Assembly (NCBI GenBank): GCA_913062655.1
Contig: CAJXXO010000112.1
Location: 1-7,866, forward strand
Length of the DNA: 7,866 nucleotides
Origin: an uncultured Bacteroidota bacterium
GTDB lineage: Bacteria; Bacteroidota; Bacteroidia; Chitinophagales; S012-47
Direction: 5' to 3'
Shown here piece by piece: positions 1-7,142 of this stretch (position 1 is the first letter of the stretch; the number at the start of each line of letters is the position of its first letter). The translations under genes were made by a program, and so were the position numbers. The notes below the pieces were generated by a model, which was given only the letters and a program-made list of their open reading frames with translations, made no database searches and was not told where the DNA came from.

Positions 1-1
1 A

Positions 2-637
2 CAATCACGCAATCAGTGGGTACCTGATGAGCTGCCAACTATCGATCTGCATGCGTATTTGCTTGCTACCTACACCGGCACTTATATCATGCCCGGTTAC
101 CGTTTCAAAATAACGTTGCAAAATGACAAATTGAAGGCCCGTATGCCGGGTACCACCTTTACACTCATACCTGTGGACTCTCATCTTTTTTACCCGGTAT
201 CGAGATCCTGGTTATTCTTCACTAAAGCCGAAAAGTCTACATTGCTGTCCTTCCAGGAGGTGGCTGGTGTACCGCTCATGTTGCGCCACAAGCTAAGAGG
301 CAGCACCGATCTTTTTGGTTATCGTCAGCCGGAGGTAGCGCCCATATCTACAGCCTGGCAGAACAGAATTGGCCGGTATGAAGTGATTAATCAAGGCACA
401 GGTGAGTTGGTACCTTTCACCCATTGGCGCATATATCGCGATAAAGAAACGCTATTGTTATCTGTAAAGGATGAAAGGTCTAAACGTACTTACGAATTTC
501 CACTCAACACAGTGGATGATGCATTGGCTATCATGCTACCGGTGGGACGCTCCAGTGGAGAAGTGATAGAGGTGATTCGCGATAATAATGAGGGACAACT
601 GTTGCGTGTTTTTGGCTACATCCTCCGCAAAAAATAA
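2..637 (+). CDS. C-terminal part of a probable serine beta-lactamase-like hydrolase (5' end outside window)
   Basis: The frame is open from base 2, so the true start lies upstream; the TTG at 59 is only an internal leucine codon. The visible 211 or so codons end at TAA 635-637. They contain a segment beginning near 71 with the pattern Y-T-G-T-Y, followed by short alternating beta-strand-like stretches (FKITLQNDKLKAR, then TFTLIPVDSHLFYP). This resembles the small beta-barrel domain found after the catalytic domain in many beta-lactamase/esterase-like serine hydrolases. A second segment starting near 355 (W-Q-N-R-I-G-R-Y-E-V) has a similar W..xxGRYE opening and may be a second lipocalin-like barrel. 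No catalytic SxxK or YxN motif is in the window, so the hydrolase assignment is inferred from the C-terminal pattern only. Other proteins with a DUF3471-like or lipocalin-like tail could fit. The gene is convergent with the surface-protein gene and shares a terminator with it. Confidence 0.5.
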   Translation, partial: QSRNQWVPDELPTIDLHAYLLATYTGTYIMPGYRFKITLQNDKLKARMPGTTFTLIPVDSHLFYPVSRSWLFFTKAEKSTLLSFQEVAGVPLMLRHKLRGSTDLFGYRQPEVAPISTAWQNRIGRYEVINQGTGELVPFTHWRIYRDKETLLLSVKDERSKRTYEFPLNTVDDALAIMLPVGRSSGEVIEVIRDNNEGQLLRVFGYILRKK

Positions 638-661
638 AGCCCCCATCACTTGATGAGGGCT
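638..661. terminator. Bidirectional intrinsic terminator between convergent genes
   Basis: The arms AGCCCCCATCA (638-648) and TGATGAGGGCT (651-661) are complementary except for one C/A mismatch; the innermost pairs must open to give a loop of four or more bases. On the + strand the stem is followed by a T-rich stretch (CCCTTTTCATTTCTT). On the - strand the stem is followed by TTATTTTTTG, a better U-tract. It starts immediately after the TAA of the + gene and lies 24 bases beyond the TGA (686-688) of the - gene, as expected for a shared terminator of two converging transcripts. Confidence 0.8.
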
Positions 662-685
662 GCCCTTTTCATTTCTTATTATAGA

Positions 686-3055
686 TCATCGGATCAGTGT
701 TACATTACCCGATTCCAGGTATTGTTCACCATTTACCTTATCTAGTCCTTTTACCACCCAGGTATAGACGCCTGCCGGTTGGTCTTTACCATCTTTAGTA
801 CCATCCCAGCCACTCGCTGTGCCGGTGCCAAAGGCCTCGTGTACCACTTGTCCCCAGCGGTTGTACACCCGGAAGTAGTCGATCTCGATGGCTCCCGTTG
901 AAATGATGTAGAATACATCGTTTAATTGGTCGCCATTGGGCGTAAACGCATTGGGTAACTCCAACGAACCCGGCAGCAGGCTTACGCGCACAGTGTCTTC
1001 ACCTCGGCAGCCATTTTGATCAATGACAGTGACCGTGTAGGTGGTAGCTTCTGGGGGAGAAACAATGATCTCTTCATCCGTAGGCAATGTACCTGCAACA
1101 GTAGAATCTGGCAACCAGGCATAAGAAGAGGCATTAGGGAAGTTGGCGGTTAATGTAGCCTCTCCGCCCAACGTGATAGCCGTATCCTGCAGTGCATTTA
1201 CGGTGGGTAGATCATTCACCGCAATGGTAACCGTATCCAGATTGGCACAACCATTAACATCGGTGGTCACCACAGTGTAAGTCGTAGTGGTAGTAGGGGC
1301 CACCCTACCGCTTGCCTGATCATTAGGATTAACCGCACTGATAGGAAGCCATTCATAGGTAATTCCTGAACCTGACGCCAACAGGGTTATAGAGTCTCCC
1401 AAACAAACTTCATCATCAAATCCGGCATCTATGGTAGGCAGGTCCACCACCTCCACTTCGAGGGTGTCAACCGTTTCGCAACCAAAGTCGCTGGTAGCGG
1501 TAACTTGATAAAAGGAGGTACCAAATGGCAATACCCGCACAGCACTTCCGGTTTGGCCGGTTGACCATTGGTAAGCTGCTGCGTTTCCATTTGCTCGTAT
1601 CGTTGCACTATCCCCTCTACAAACGGGACTTGGGTTGTCAAAGGTGAAGGTCGGTCGTTGATCTACATTTACCCGTATGGTATCCGAAGCACTACAAAAG
1701 CCATTGGTAGCATTGATCGTGTAAGTAGTGGTCTGAGCAGGACTAAATGATGCCTGCGGTGTAGTTGGATCAATGATACCGGTAGTAGGTGTCCAGGTAA
1801 ATTGATTGAAATCTACAGAGGTGAAGACCGACTGAATAGAAACCGTATCTCCATCGCAGGCTGCCAAATCAGGTCCTAAGTCAATGTTGGGGTTTCGCAC
1901 CTCTACTGCGTAGGCATAATAGTTCTGTGCAACAATCGGACAACCATCATCTACCACTTGTACCGTAAAGAAGTGGAAACCGATATCGTTGGTGGTAGGT
2001 GTCCAACTGAAATTACCGGTAGGATATTGTCCTCCTGTAGTGGTGAAGGTACCTTGTGGAATACCATTATTCCAGTTCATTGATACCGTCTGGAAGGGTG
2101 TTGAATCATTACTATAGATATCGAAACTGACGGATTGCCCGGGACAAACTGCGGTATCAAATTTCGCTGATCCATTGAAGCCCGTAGCAGTAGGTGCATC
2201 ATTGGCGCATTGTACCACAATCATTTGAATATCTCTCGTCACCTCGCCAATCTTTACACCATTGCGGAACTCATCGACCTGAATACAAAGTACCCCAACC
2301 TGCGCAATAGAAGGCGTAAAGGTAATCGTACCCGTAAGTGGATCTACTTTTATGCTGTCTGAAGTGTATAGCGGGCGCTGTGCATTGAGCGGTGGATTAT
2401 ACGTTACACTCTGATTGGCTCCTTGCTCGCAAGCTACTAAGCTAAACGACAGTGAATCCCCATCAGGATCAAAAACGCCATGGTTGTAATTGAAGGTTTC
2501 CCCGACACAGATATAGGGAACAGGTACGTTGAGAAACTGTGGTGATGTATTACAATTAGGTCCGCTACTCCCCCCCGTATAGATAGTACTGGCCAGGTAA
2601 AATCCTTCATCATTTGAGCCAGTGGTAATATCTGAGTTTCGACAGCAACTGGACCATACAACGCTCCACTGATCACAATTAGAACCTGGAGGCACCACAA
2701 ATATGCCTTGATATAGGTACTCCTCTACCCCGGCCGGAAGATTAGTAGCTGCACCTGAACATGGGCTGGGCCAGCCTGGACAAAGGGGTGTAATATCATT
2801 GCCTGACCCAGGTATGAGGCTTAATGAAATTGATTGCTGCCCACACGGACTCGAAATGGTTACGGTCTGGCTTGTTCCCAAACTAGCCCCCAGGCAGTCT
2901 CGATACAAGGCAAGGGTTATCAAAAAGGAGTCAGGTCCTATACACTCATAGGTGGCGTTACCGCCCATAATATGGGTGGCCTTTGCATTTTGCTGCGGTA
3001 AAAACAAAAAGACAAAAAAAGCGGGGAGGATGATTTTTGTAAACCACTTATACAT
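686..3055 (-). CDS. Secreted PKD/Ig-like repeat surface protein with type B T9SS sorting domain (gliding-motility-associated C-terminal domain)
   Basis: The ATG at 3053-3055 gives 789 aa beginning with a clear signal peptide: MYKW, Lys-7, a hydrophobic core (residues 8-19) and a likely cut after A-K-A at residue 26. A GTG ten codons upstream would bury this signal, so the ATG is preferred. The mature N-terminus (T-H-I-M-G-G-N-A-T-Y-E-C, with Y-R-D-C soon after) and the later S-S-C-C-R-N and H-G-V-F-D-P-D-G-D-S-L blocks match a module common in large Bacteroidota extracellular proteins. About four tandem Ig/PKD-like repeats of 75-80 residues follow (residues 391-699), each with a C-x-G-D-like opening (the last has G-G-E), a Y/F-x-W core and a T-T-Y-T-like end. 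Residues 700-789 (L-P-N-A-F-T-P-N-G-D, V-Y-N-R-W-G, W-D-G, P-A-G-V-Y-T-W) form the type B sorting domain, which in this family directs outer-membrane export by the type IX system and surface retention or release. No enzymatic domain is seen, so adhesion or a matrix role is inferred. It lies 69 bp downstream of the ABC gene on the same strand. Confidence 0.88.
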   Translation of the reverse strand: MYKWFTKIILPAFFVFLFLPQQNAKATHIMGGNATYECIGPDSFLITLALYRDCLGASLGTSQTVTISSPCGQQSISLSLIPGSGNDITPLCPGWPSPCSGAATNLPAGVEEYLYQGIFVVPPGSNCDQWSVVWSSCCRNSDITTGSNDEGFYLASTIYTGGSSGPNCNTSPQFLNVPVPYICVGETFNYNHGVFDPDGDSLSFSLVACEQGANQSVTYNPPLNAQRPLYTSDSIKVDPLTGTITFTPSIAQVGVLCIQVDEFRNGVKIGEVTRDIQMIVVQCANDAPTATGFNGSAKFDTAVCPGQSVSFDIYSNDSTPFQTVSMNWNNGIPQGTFTTTGGQYPTGNFSWTPTTNDIGFHFFTVQVVDDGCPIVAQNYYAYAVEVRNPNIDLGPDLAACDGDTVSIQSVFTSVDFNQFTWTPTTGIIDPTTPQASFSPAQTTTYTINATNGFCSASDTIRVNVDQRPTFTFDNPSPVCRGDSATIRANGNAAAYQWSTGQTGSAVRVLPFGTSFYQVTATSDFGCETVDTLEVEVVDLPTIDAGFDDEVCLGDSITLLASGSGITYEWLPISAVNPNDQASGRVAPTTTTTYTVVTTDVNGCANLDTVTIAVNDLPTVNALQDTAITLGGEATLTANFPNASSYAWLPDSTVAGTLPTDEEIIVSPPEATTYTVTVIDQNGCRGEDTVRVSLLPGSLELPNAFTPNGDQLNDVFYIISTGAIEIDYFRVYNRWGQVVHEAFGTGTASGWDGTKDGKDQPAGVYTWVVKGLDKVNGEQYLESGNVTLIR

Positions 3056-3124
3056 AGGCAGATTTCCGACTGTACAACAATGCACGGCAAGTTAACAAAA
3101 ACGTAAGAATTACCGGATAGCGAT

Positions 3125-4888
3125 TTATTCTGCATGTCTTTCAGTAGGCGCATCTACATTTCCCTTTGGTATGGCCTCAATCAATTGCTGAGTATAAGGC
3201 TGCTTAGGGTCATGATAGATTTCATAACCGGGGCCCATTTCAACTATGCGCCCTTCCTGCATCACAGCAATTCTGTCGGCCATGAAATAGACCACCGACA
3301 GATCATGGGAAATGAAGATGTAGGTAAGGTTGTAGGTTTGCTGCAAGTCAAGTAGTAGATTAAGCACCTGCGCCTGAACGGATACGTCCAAGGCAGAAAC
3401 CGATTCATCGCATATAATAAACCGTGGCTGTAAGGCGAGGGCCCGGGCGATGCATATTCGCTGTCGCTGTCCACCGGAAAATTCGTGTGGGTACCGGTCG
3501 TAATGCTCCGGGCGCAGCCCGACCTGCTCTAATAATTGAATCGTTTGTTGCTTCCGCTTATCGGCAGTGCCGTGCAACCCGTGTACCGCCATGGGTTCCT
3601 GAATGGCTTTGCCTATGGGCATCCGGGGATTTAAAGAACTGTAAGGATCCTGAAAGATGATTTGCACCTGTTTCCTTAAAGCTCGTAATGCTGACCCCTC
3701 GGCAGCTAACACATCCTGCCCATTAAAAGTGATGGAGCCACTTGTAGCAGGAAGCAACCGCATGATGGTGCGCCCCAGGGTTGTCTTGCCACAACCTGAC
3801 TCGCCTACCAAACCCAGCGTCTCACCAGGATAAACATCAAAGGAAACGTCTTGTACGGCTTTCACAAACGATTTTGGTTGGCCTAGCCATGTCTTTTCTT
3901 TAGGAAACCAGGTATTCAGTCCTGAAACGGATAAAATGGGGGCATTCTCCTGTAATTTGGTTAGGCGTTGTTGTGCCTGTACCTTACTTATCGTGGAAGT
4001 GTGTATCGAGTTGTTTTTTTCGGACCAGGCGCCATCCTTGCTCACCTCCATAAAATCACTCACCGTAGGCAATCGCTCCACTCGAGCCGATAGTGGTGGC
4101 CGGCAAGCCAGTAAACCTTTCGTGTAGGGATGCTGGGGCTGCTTAAATAGGGCTGACACGGTTCCCTGTTCTACTATTTGTCCTTGGTACATGACCAGCA
4201 CACGGTCAGCGATATCGCCTATTACCCCCAGGTCATGGGTAATGAAAAGAATAGCCGCCTGTACTTCGTCTTTCAATTCCTGCAACAATTCCAGGATGGC
4301 CTTCTGCACCGTCACATCCAAGGCAGTTGTAGGCTCATCGGCAATCAGTAACCTCGGCTGGCAGCTAAGTGCCATGGCAATCATTACCCGCTGTTTTTGC
4401 CCACCAGAGAGCTCATGGGGATAGCTCTTGTACATCCGCTCGGGGTCCGGCAAACGAACCTGTTTAAACAGTTCCAGCACACGCGCTTTCGCTGCGGTGG
4501 CGCCCATTTTCTCGTGCACACGAATGGCCTCAGCCACCTGATAGCCACAAGTAAAGACGGGGTTGAGACTGGTCATCGGTTCCTGAAAGATCATGGCCAT
4601 CTCTTTTCCCCGGTATTGGCGTAGTTGTCTTGGCGGCAATTGCGTTAGGTCAACTTCTCCTCCTTGCTGTTGCCACAAAACCCGTCCGTCATCAATTTGA
4701 CCATTGGGTGGCAGCAATCCCATAATGGAAAGTGAAGTAACCGATTTACCGGAGCCCGACTCCCCTACCACGCCCACTGTCTCACCCGGTTGAATATGGA
4801 AAGAAATATCACGAACGGCAGCCTGTTGGTGTTTACCTGCTCCAAAGCTTACCGAAAGATGCTCAACCGACAATAAAGGTGTTGCCAT
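3125..4888 (-). CDS. Double-ATPase ABC transporter ATP-binding protein, peptide/nickel (Dpp/Opp, YejF-like) family
   Basis: The product (587 aa from the ATG at 4886-4888) is two complete nucleotide-binding domains in one chain, equivalent to DppD fused to DppF. NBD1 shows Walker A GESGSGKS (42-49), a Q-loop (FQEPMTSLNP), signature LSGGQKQR (160-167), Walker B ending in Asp184-Glu185, and the H-loop histidine 218. NBD2 shows Walker A GESGCGKT (362-369), FQDPYSSLNP, signature FSGGQRQR (470-477), Asp494-Glu495 and His528. After each domain a P-Y-T-K/Q tail (HPYTKGLL; QPYTQQLI) marks the oligopeptide/dipeptide transporter subfamily. All catalytic residues are intact, so both sites should bind and hydrolyse ATP on the cytoplasmic side to drive uptake of peptides or a similar solute. 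The permease and binding-protein genes are not in the window, so the substrate is unknown; in Bacteroidota such fused ATPases are often encoded apart from their permeases. A TTG three codons upstream is a possible but less likely start. The stop is TAA (3125-3127). The inter-domain linker contains an A7 run, described in the findings. Confidence 0.93.
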   Translation of the reverse strand: MATPLLSVEHLSVSFGAGKHQQAAVRDISFHIQPGETVGVVGESGSGKSVTSLSIMGLLPPNGQIDDGRVLWQQQGGEVDLTQLPPRQLRQYRGKEMAMIFQEPMTSLNPVFTCGYQVAEAIRVHEKMGATAAKARVLELFKQVRLPDPERMYKSYPHELSGGQKQRVMIAMALSCQPRLLIADEPTTALDVTVQKAILELLQELKDEVQAAILFITHDLGVIGDIADRVLVMYQGQIVEQGTVSALFKQPQHPYTKGLLACRPPLSARVERLPTVSDFMEVSKDGAWSEKNNSIHTSTISKVQAQQRLTKLQENAPILSVSGLNTWFPKEKTWLGQPKSFVKAVQDVSFDVYPGETLGLVGESGCGKTTLGRTIMRLLPATSGSITFNGQDVLAAEGSALRALRKQVQIIFQDPYSSLNPRMPIGKAIQEPMAVHGLHGTADKRKQQTIQLLEQVGLRPEHYDRYPHEFSGGQRQRICIARALALQPRFIICDESVSALDVSVQAQVLNLLLDLQQTYNLTYIFISHDLSVVYFMADRIAVMQEGRIVEMGPGYEIYHDPKQPYTQQLIEAIPKGNVDAPTERHAE

Positions 4889-4925
4889 GGCGTGCAAATT
4901 AGCAAATCGCAGGCTCGTCTGTAGG

Positions 4926-4954
4926 AAAAGTTATCATCCACATTACTCCGCAAA
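4926..4954 (-). promoter_or_regulatory. Candidate Bacteroidota-type promoter for the ABC gene
   Basis: Read on the - strand, TTTG (4954-4951) is followed after 17 bases by TAACTTTT (4933-4926). This matches the Bacteroidota -33 TTTG / -7 TAnnTTTG arrangement with one mismatch in the final base of the -7 box. Transcription would start around 4915-4920 and leave a leader of about 30 bases before the ATG at 4888. The motifs are short and the region AT-rich enough for chance matches, so this is a prediction only. Confidence 0.4.
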
Positions 4955-4964
4955 TAGATTGCGG
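4948..4964. repeat. Perfect 6-bp inverted repeat in the divergent intergenic region
   Basis: CCGCAA (4948-4953) and TTGCGG (4959-4964) are exact reverse complements separated by ATAGA. The left arm overlaps the proposed -33 element of the ABC promoter (4951-4954), and the whole lies 34 bp before the helicase ATG. It could be an operator for a dimeric regulator acting on one or both divergent genes, or a small hairpin in a helicase leader. No T-tract follows, so it is not a terminator. Confidence 0.35.
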
Positions 4965-4997
4965 TCAGGCATGCTACCTTAGCAAAAAACAGGCATT

Positions 4998-7142
4998 ATG
5001 GGTGCATCTGTATACAAAGCTTCTGCCGGTGCAGGCAAAACCTACTTGCTGGTACAGCACTACCTGGCCTACGTACTGCAACCGCATCACCGCTTCGATC
5101 AGGCGCTGGCAGTCACGTTTACCAACAAGGCAGCCGGTGAGATGAAAGCCCGCATCATGGATATGCTGCACCAACTGGCCGAAGGACAGGCCGAGGAGGT
5201 CTATGTACAACAACTACAGGCCATCATGGCAGGCAAACCTGACTATCGCACGTTGACCAATGAGGCGATACAACGGCAAGCCAAAAATGTACGGGCAGAT
5301 ATTTTGCATCGCTACGCACAGTTTGCCGTTGGTACCATTGACGCTTTTTTTCAACGTATCCTGCGTTCATTCGCGCAAGAACTGAATGTATCGGTCAACT
5401 ACAACCTTGAGCTGGACACTGAATCGGTGTTGCGTGAGATCACCGAAAGACTGTTGGACCAACTCACCGATAACGAAGAGCTTGCCCATTGGCTATTGGC
5501 TTTTATGGAGGAAAAGTTAGCGGAAGGCAAAAGCTGGAACCTCGAGAAGGACCTGCTTGATTTTAGCTGGAATCTCCTACACCCCAAGTTTCAATCGCTA
5601 ATGCTGTCTAGCCATCAAGAGGGAGAATCGATACGGTCGATCATGTCTGATTTGAAAAAGGAATTGTGGAAGATTCGTCAGCAATTCGAGACAGCGATGC
5701 AAGCAATAAGTCGCGAAGGGATTCAATTGCTACAACAGCATGGCTTATCGGTTCAGGATGGATATTTCAAGGACAAGGGGCCGCTCAACTACCTGTATAA
5801 AATCCAGGAAGGCCAATACGAATACGGCACTCGCGTAAATCAGGTCAGACAAGGCGACTTCACGGTATTTGGTAAAAACCCAAAAGACAGTAAAGCCCAA
5901 TTAGCTCCTGCACTAGATAAGATAATAGCAGAGGCAGCCGATTATTTTGATGATCACTACATCGATTATCAATCGGCAGGGTTGGCCTTGCCCTACCTCA
6001 ACCAACTGGGCATGCTGACTGATATGGCCACCCTCTTAAACACTTATCGGGATGAAGAGGAGGTCGTACTGATTGACGATACCAATCGCCTGTTAGCGAG
6101 TATAACAGCAGAGACCGACACCCCATTCCTATATGAAAAAGTAGGGCAACAATATACTTTCTACCTGCTGGATGAATTTCAGGACACCAGCGATCGTCAA
6201 TGGCGCAATTTTTTACCCTTATTGTCCAATGCGCTCGCCTCCGGGGATGAAGTGTTGGTGGTTGGAGATATCAAGCAGTCCATTTATCGCTGGCGGGGTG
6301 GCAACATGGAGTTGCTTCGTGAAAATTGGCCCCAATCATTTAGTGCTTACCCCAACTTCATTGATACGCCCATCACTACCAACTGGCGAAGTTTACCCGC
6401 CATTGTGCATTTCAACAACGCCTTGTTTACCCAATTGCCTAAAGCCGTAGCTACTGGTGAAAGGGCCCATTTCAATACAGTGCCCGCTTTTGCGGAGCTA
6501 TTTGCCGATGTACAGCAGCAACCCATGCGAAAAACCGACCGGGAAGGCTTTGTGCAGGTGGATATGGTCCCCTTTGATAAAGAGACAGATGAAGAGGACA
6601 ACTGGCGGCAAGCGCTGCTCTCCCTTCTACCAGAACAGATTGATTCCATACTTAAGGATGGTTATAACGGTAGAGATATCTGTTTCCTGGTAGACACCAA
6701 TGCAGATGGCGCCTTGCTGGCGCAGTTCTTAAGTCAGCATGGGTATGATGTAATCTCCCAGGATTCGCTTCTACTGGGTAATTCCACGGCTGTACAACTG
6801 GTGGTGCAGACACTGCAGTGGATGCAACAGCCGGATGAACCTTTGCTTAAGAGCCAGTTGCTGCATACTTTTTTACAATGGCAGCAGGCTACCATGGCAG
6901 ATCGCCAACAATTGCTACAGAGAGGCGACACGCTTCAGCTTTCTGATATACCCAGCTTCCCAAAGTCCATTTACACCCATCAAAAACAGTGGCTCAACCT
7001 CCCCCTCTATGACCTTGTGGAGCATATCATCCAAGCCTTTGGATTGGATCAACAGGGTGATGCTTTCATCGTGCAGTTTCAGGATAAGGTGCTTGCCTTT
7101 GCGCAGGAACAATCACAAGTTGTAACGGCCTTCCTGGAATAG
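4998..7142 (+). CDS. AddA/RecB-like UvrD-family helicase, N-terminal 714 aa, ended by an in-frame TAG
   Basis: The ATG at 4998 gives the usual Bacteroidota AddA start, with Walker A ASAGAGKT at residues 8-15 almost at the N-terminus. Further SF1A motifs follow in order: motif Ia VTFTNKAAGEM (39-49), GTIDAFF (112-118, the TIHSF-like motif), motif II DEFQD (392-396), motif III GDIKQSIYRWRGG (423-435) and motif IV TNWRS (461-465). The family unwinds DNA ends at double-strand breaks, with a partner AddB, to feed RecA recombination. The frame stops at TAG 7140-7142, codon 715, before motifs V and VI and the nuclease domain, all of which are encoded in the same frame directly downstream. As translated up to the stop, the product should be an inactive helicase, because motifs V and VI complete the ATP and DNA sites. 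Family members usually run to about 1000-1150 aa. The AddB partner is not in the window. I am sure of the family, less sure whether the gene is functional. Confidence 0.9.
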   Translation: MGASVYKASAGAGKTYLLVQHYLAYVLQPHHRFDQALAVTFTNKAAGEMKARIMDMLHQLAEGQAEEVYVQQLQAIMAGKPDYRTLTNEAIQRQAKNVRADILHRYAQFAVGTIDAFFQRILRSFAQELNVSVNYNLELDTESVLREITERLLDQLTDNEELAHWLLAFMEEKLAEGKSWNLEKDLLDFSWNLLHPKFQSLMLSSHQEGESIRSIMSDLKKELWKIRQQFETAMQAISREGIQLLQQHGLSVQDGYFKDKGPLNYLYKIQEGQYEYGTRVNQVRQGDFTVFGKNPKDSKAQLAPALDKIIAEAADYFDDHYIDYQSAGLALPYLNQLGMLTDMATLLNTYRDEEEVVLIDDTNRLLASITAETDTPFLYEKVGQQYTFYLLDEFQDTSDRQWRNFLPLLSNALASGDEVLVVGDIKQSIYRWRGGNMELLRENWPQSFSAYPNFIDTPITTNWRSLPAIVHFNNALFTQLPKAVATGERAHFNTVPAFAELFADVQQQPMRKTDREGFVQVDMVPFDKETDEEDNWRQALLSLLPEQIDSILKDGYNGRDICFLVDTNADGALLAQFLSQHGYDVISQDSLLLGNSTAVQLVVQTLQWMQQPDEPLLKSQLLHTFLQWQQATMADRQQLLQRGDTLQLSDIPSFPKSIYTHQKQWLNLPLYDLVEHIIQAFGLDQQGDAFIVQFQDKVLAFAQEQSQVVTAFLE

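Noticed and set aside
2437..2700. Other open frames within the surface-protein, ABC and helicase genes, including 1568-1750, 3424-3660, 4191-4624 and 6347-6649
   Set aside because: All are inside well-supported genes in other frames or strands and show no family features of their own.
3056..3085. GTG at 3083-3085 as an upstream start for the surface protein
   Set aside because: It would add ten mostly polar residues in front of an obvious signal peptide that begins at the ATG at 3055.
3103..3113. GTAA-TTC-TTAC hairpin followed by T5 on the - strand between the ABC and surface-protein genes, as a terminator
   Set aside because: The stem is only four AT-rich pairs; too weak to call. The 69-bp gap is left without a terminator call, and no good -7/-33 pair was found in it either.
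4027..4049. Perfect GGAGGTGA followed after six bases by an out-of-frame ATG within the ABC linker (short 15-codon frame)
   Set aside because: Bacteroidota translation relies little on Shine-Dalgarno sequences, the frame is very short, and a chance origin within Met-Glu-Val-Ser codons is likely.
4889..4897. TTG at 4895-4897 as start of the ABC protein
   Set aside because: The ATG three codons later directly precedes the conserved NBD beginning (LLSVEHLSVSF) and is the more likely start.
4975..4982. TACCTTAG as a -7 box for the AddA-like gene
   Set aside because: No TTTG/TTG is found 17-23 bases upstream; the nearest TTG is only 13 bases away.
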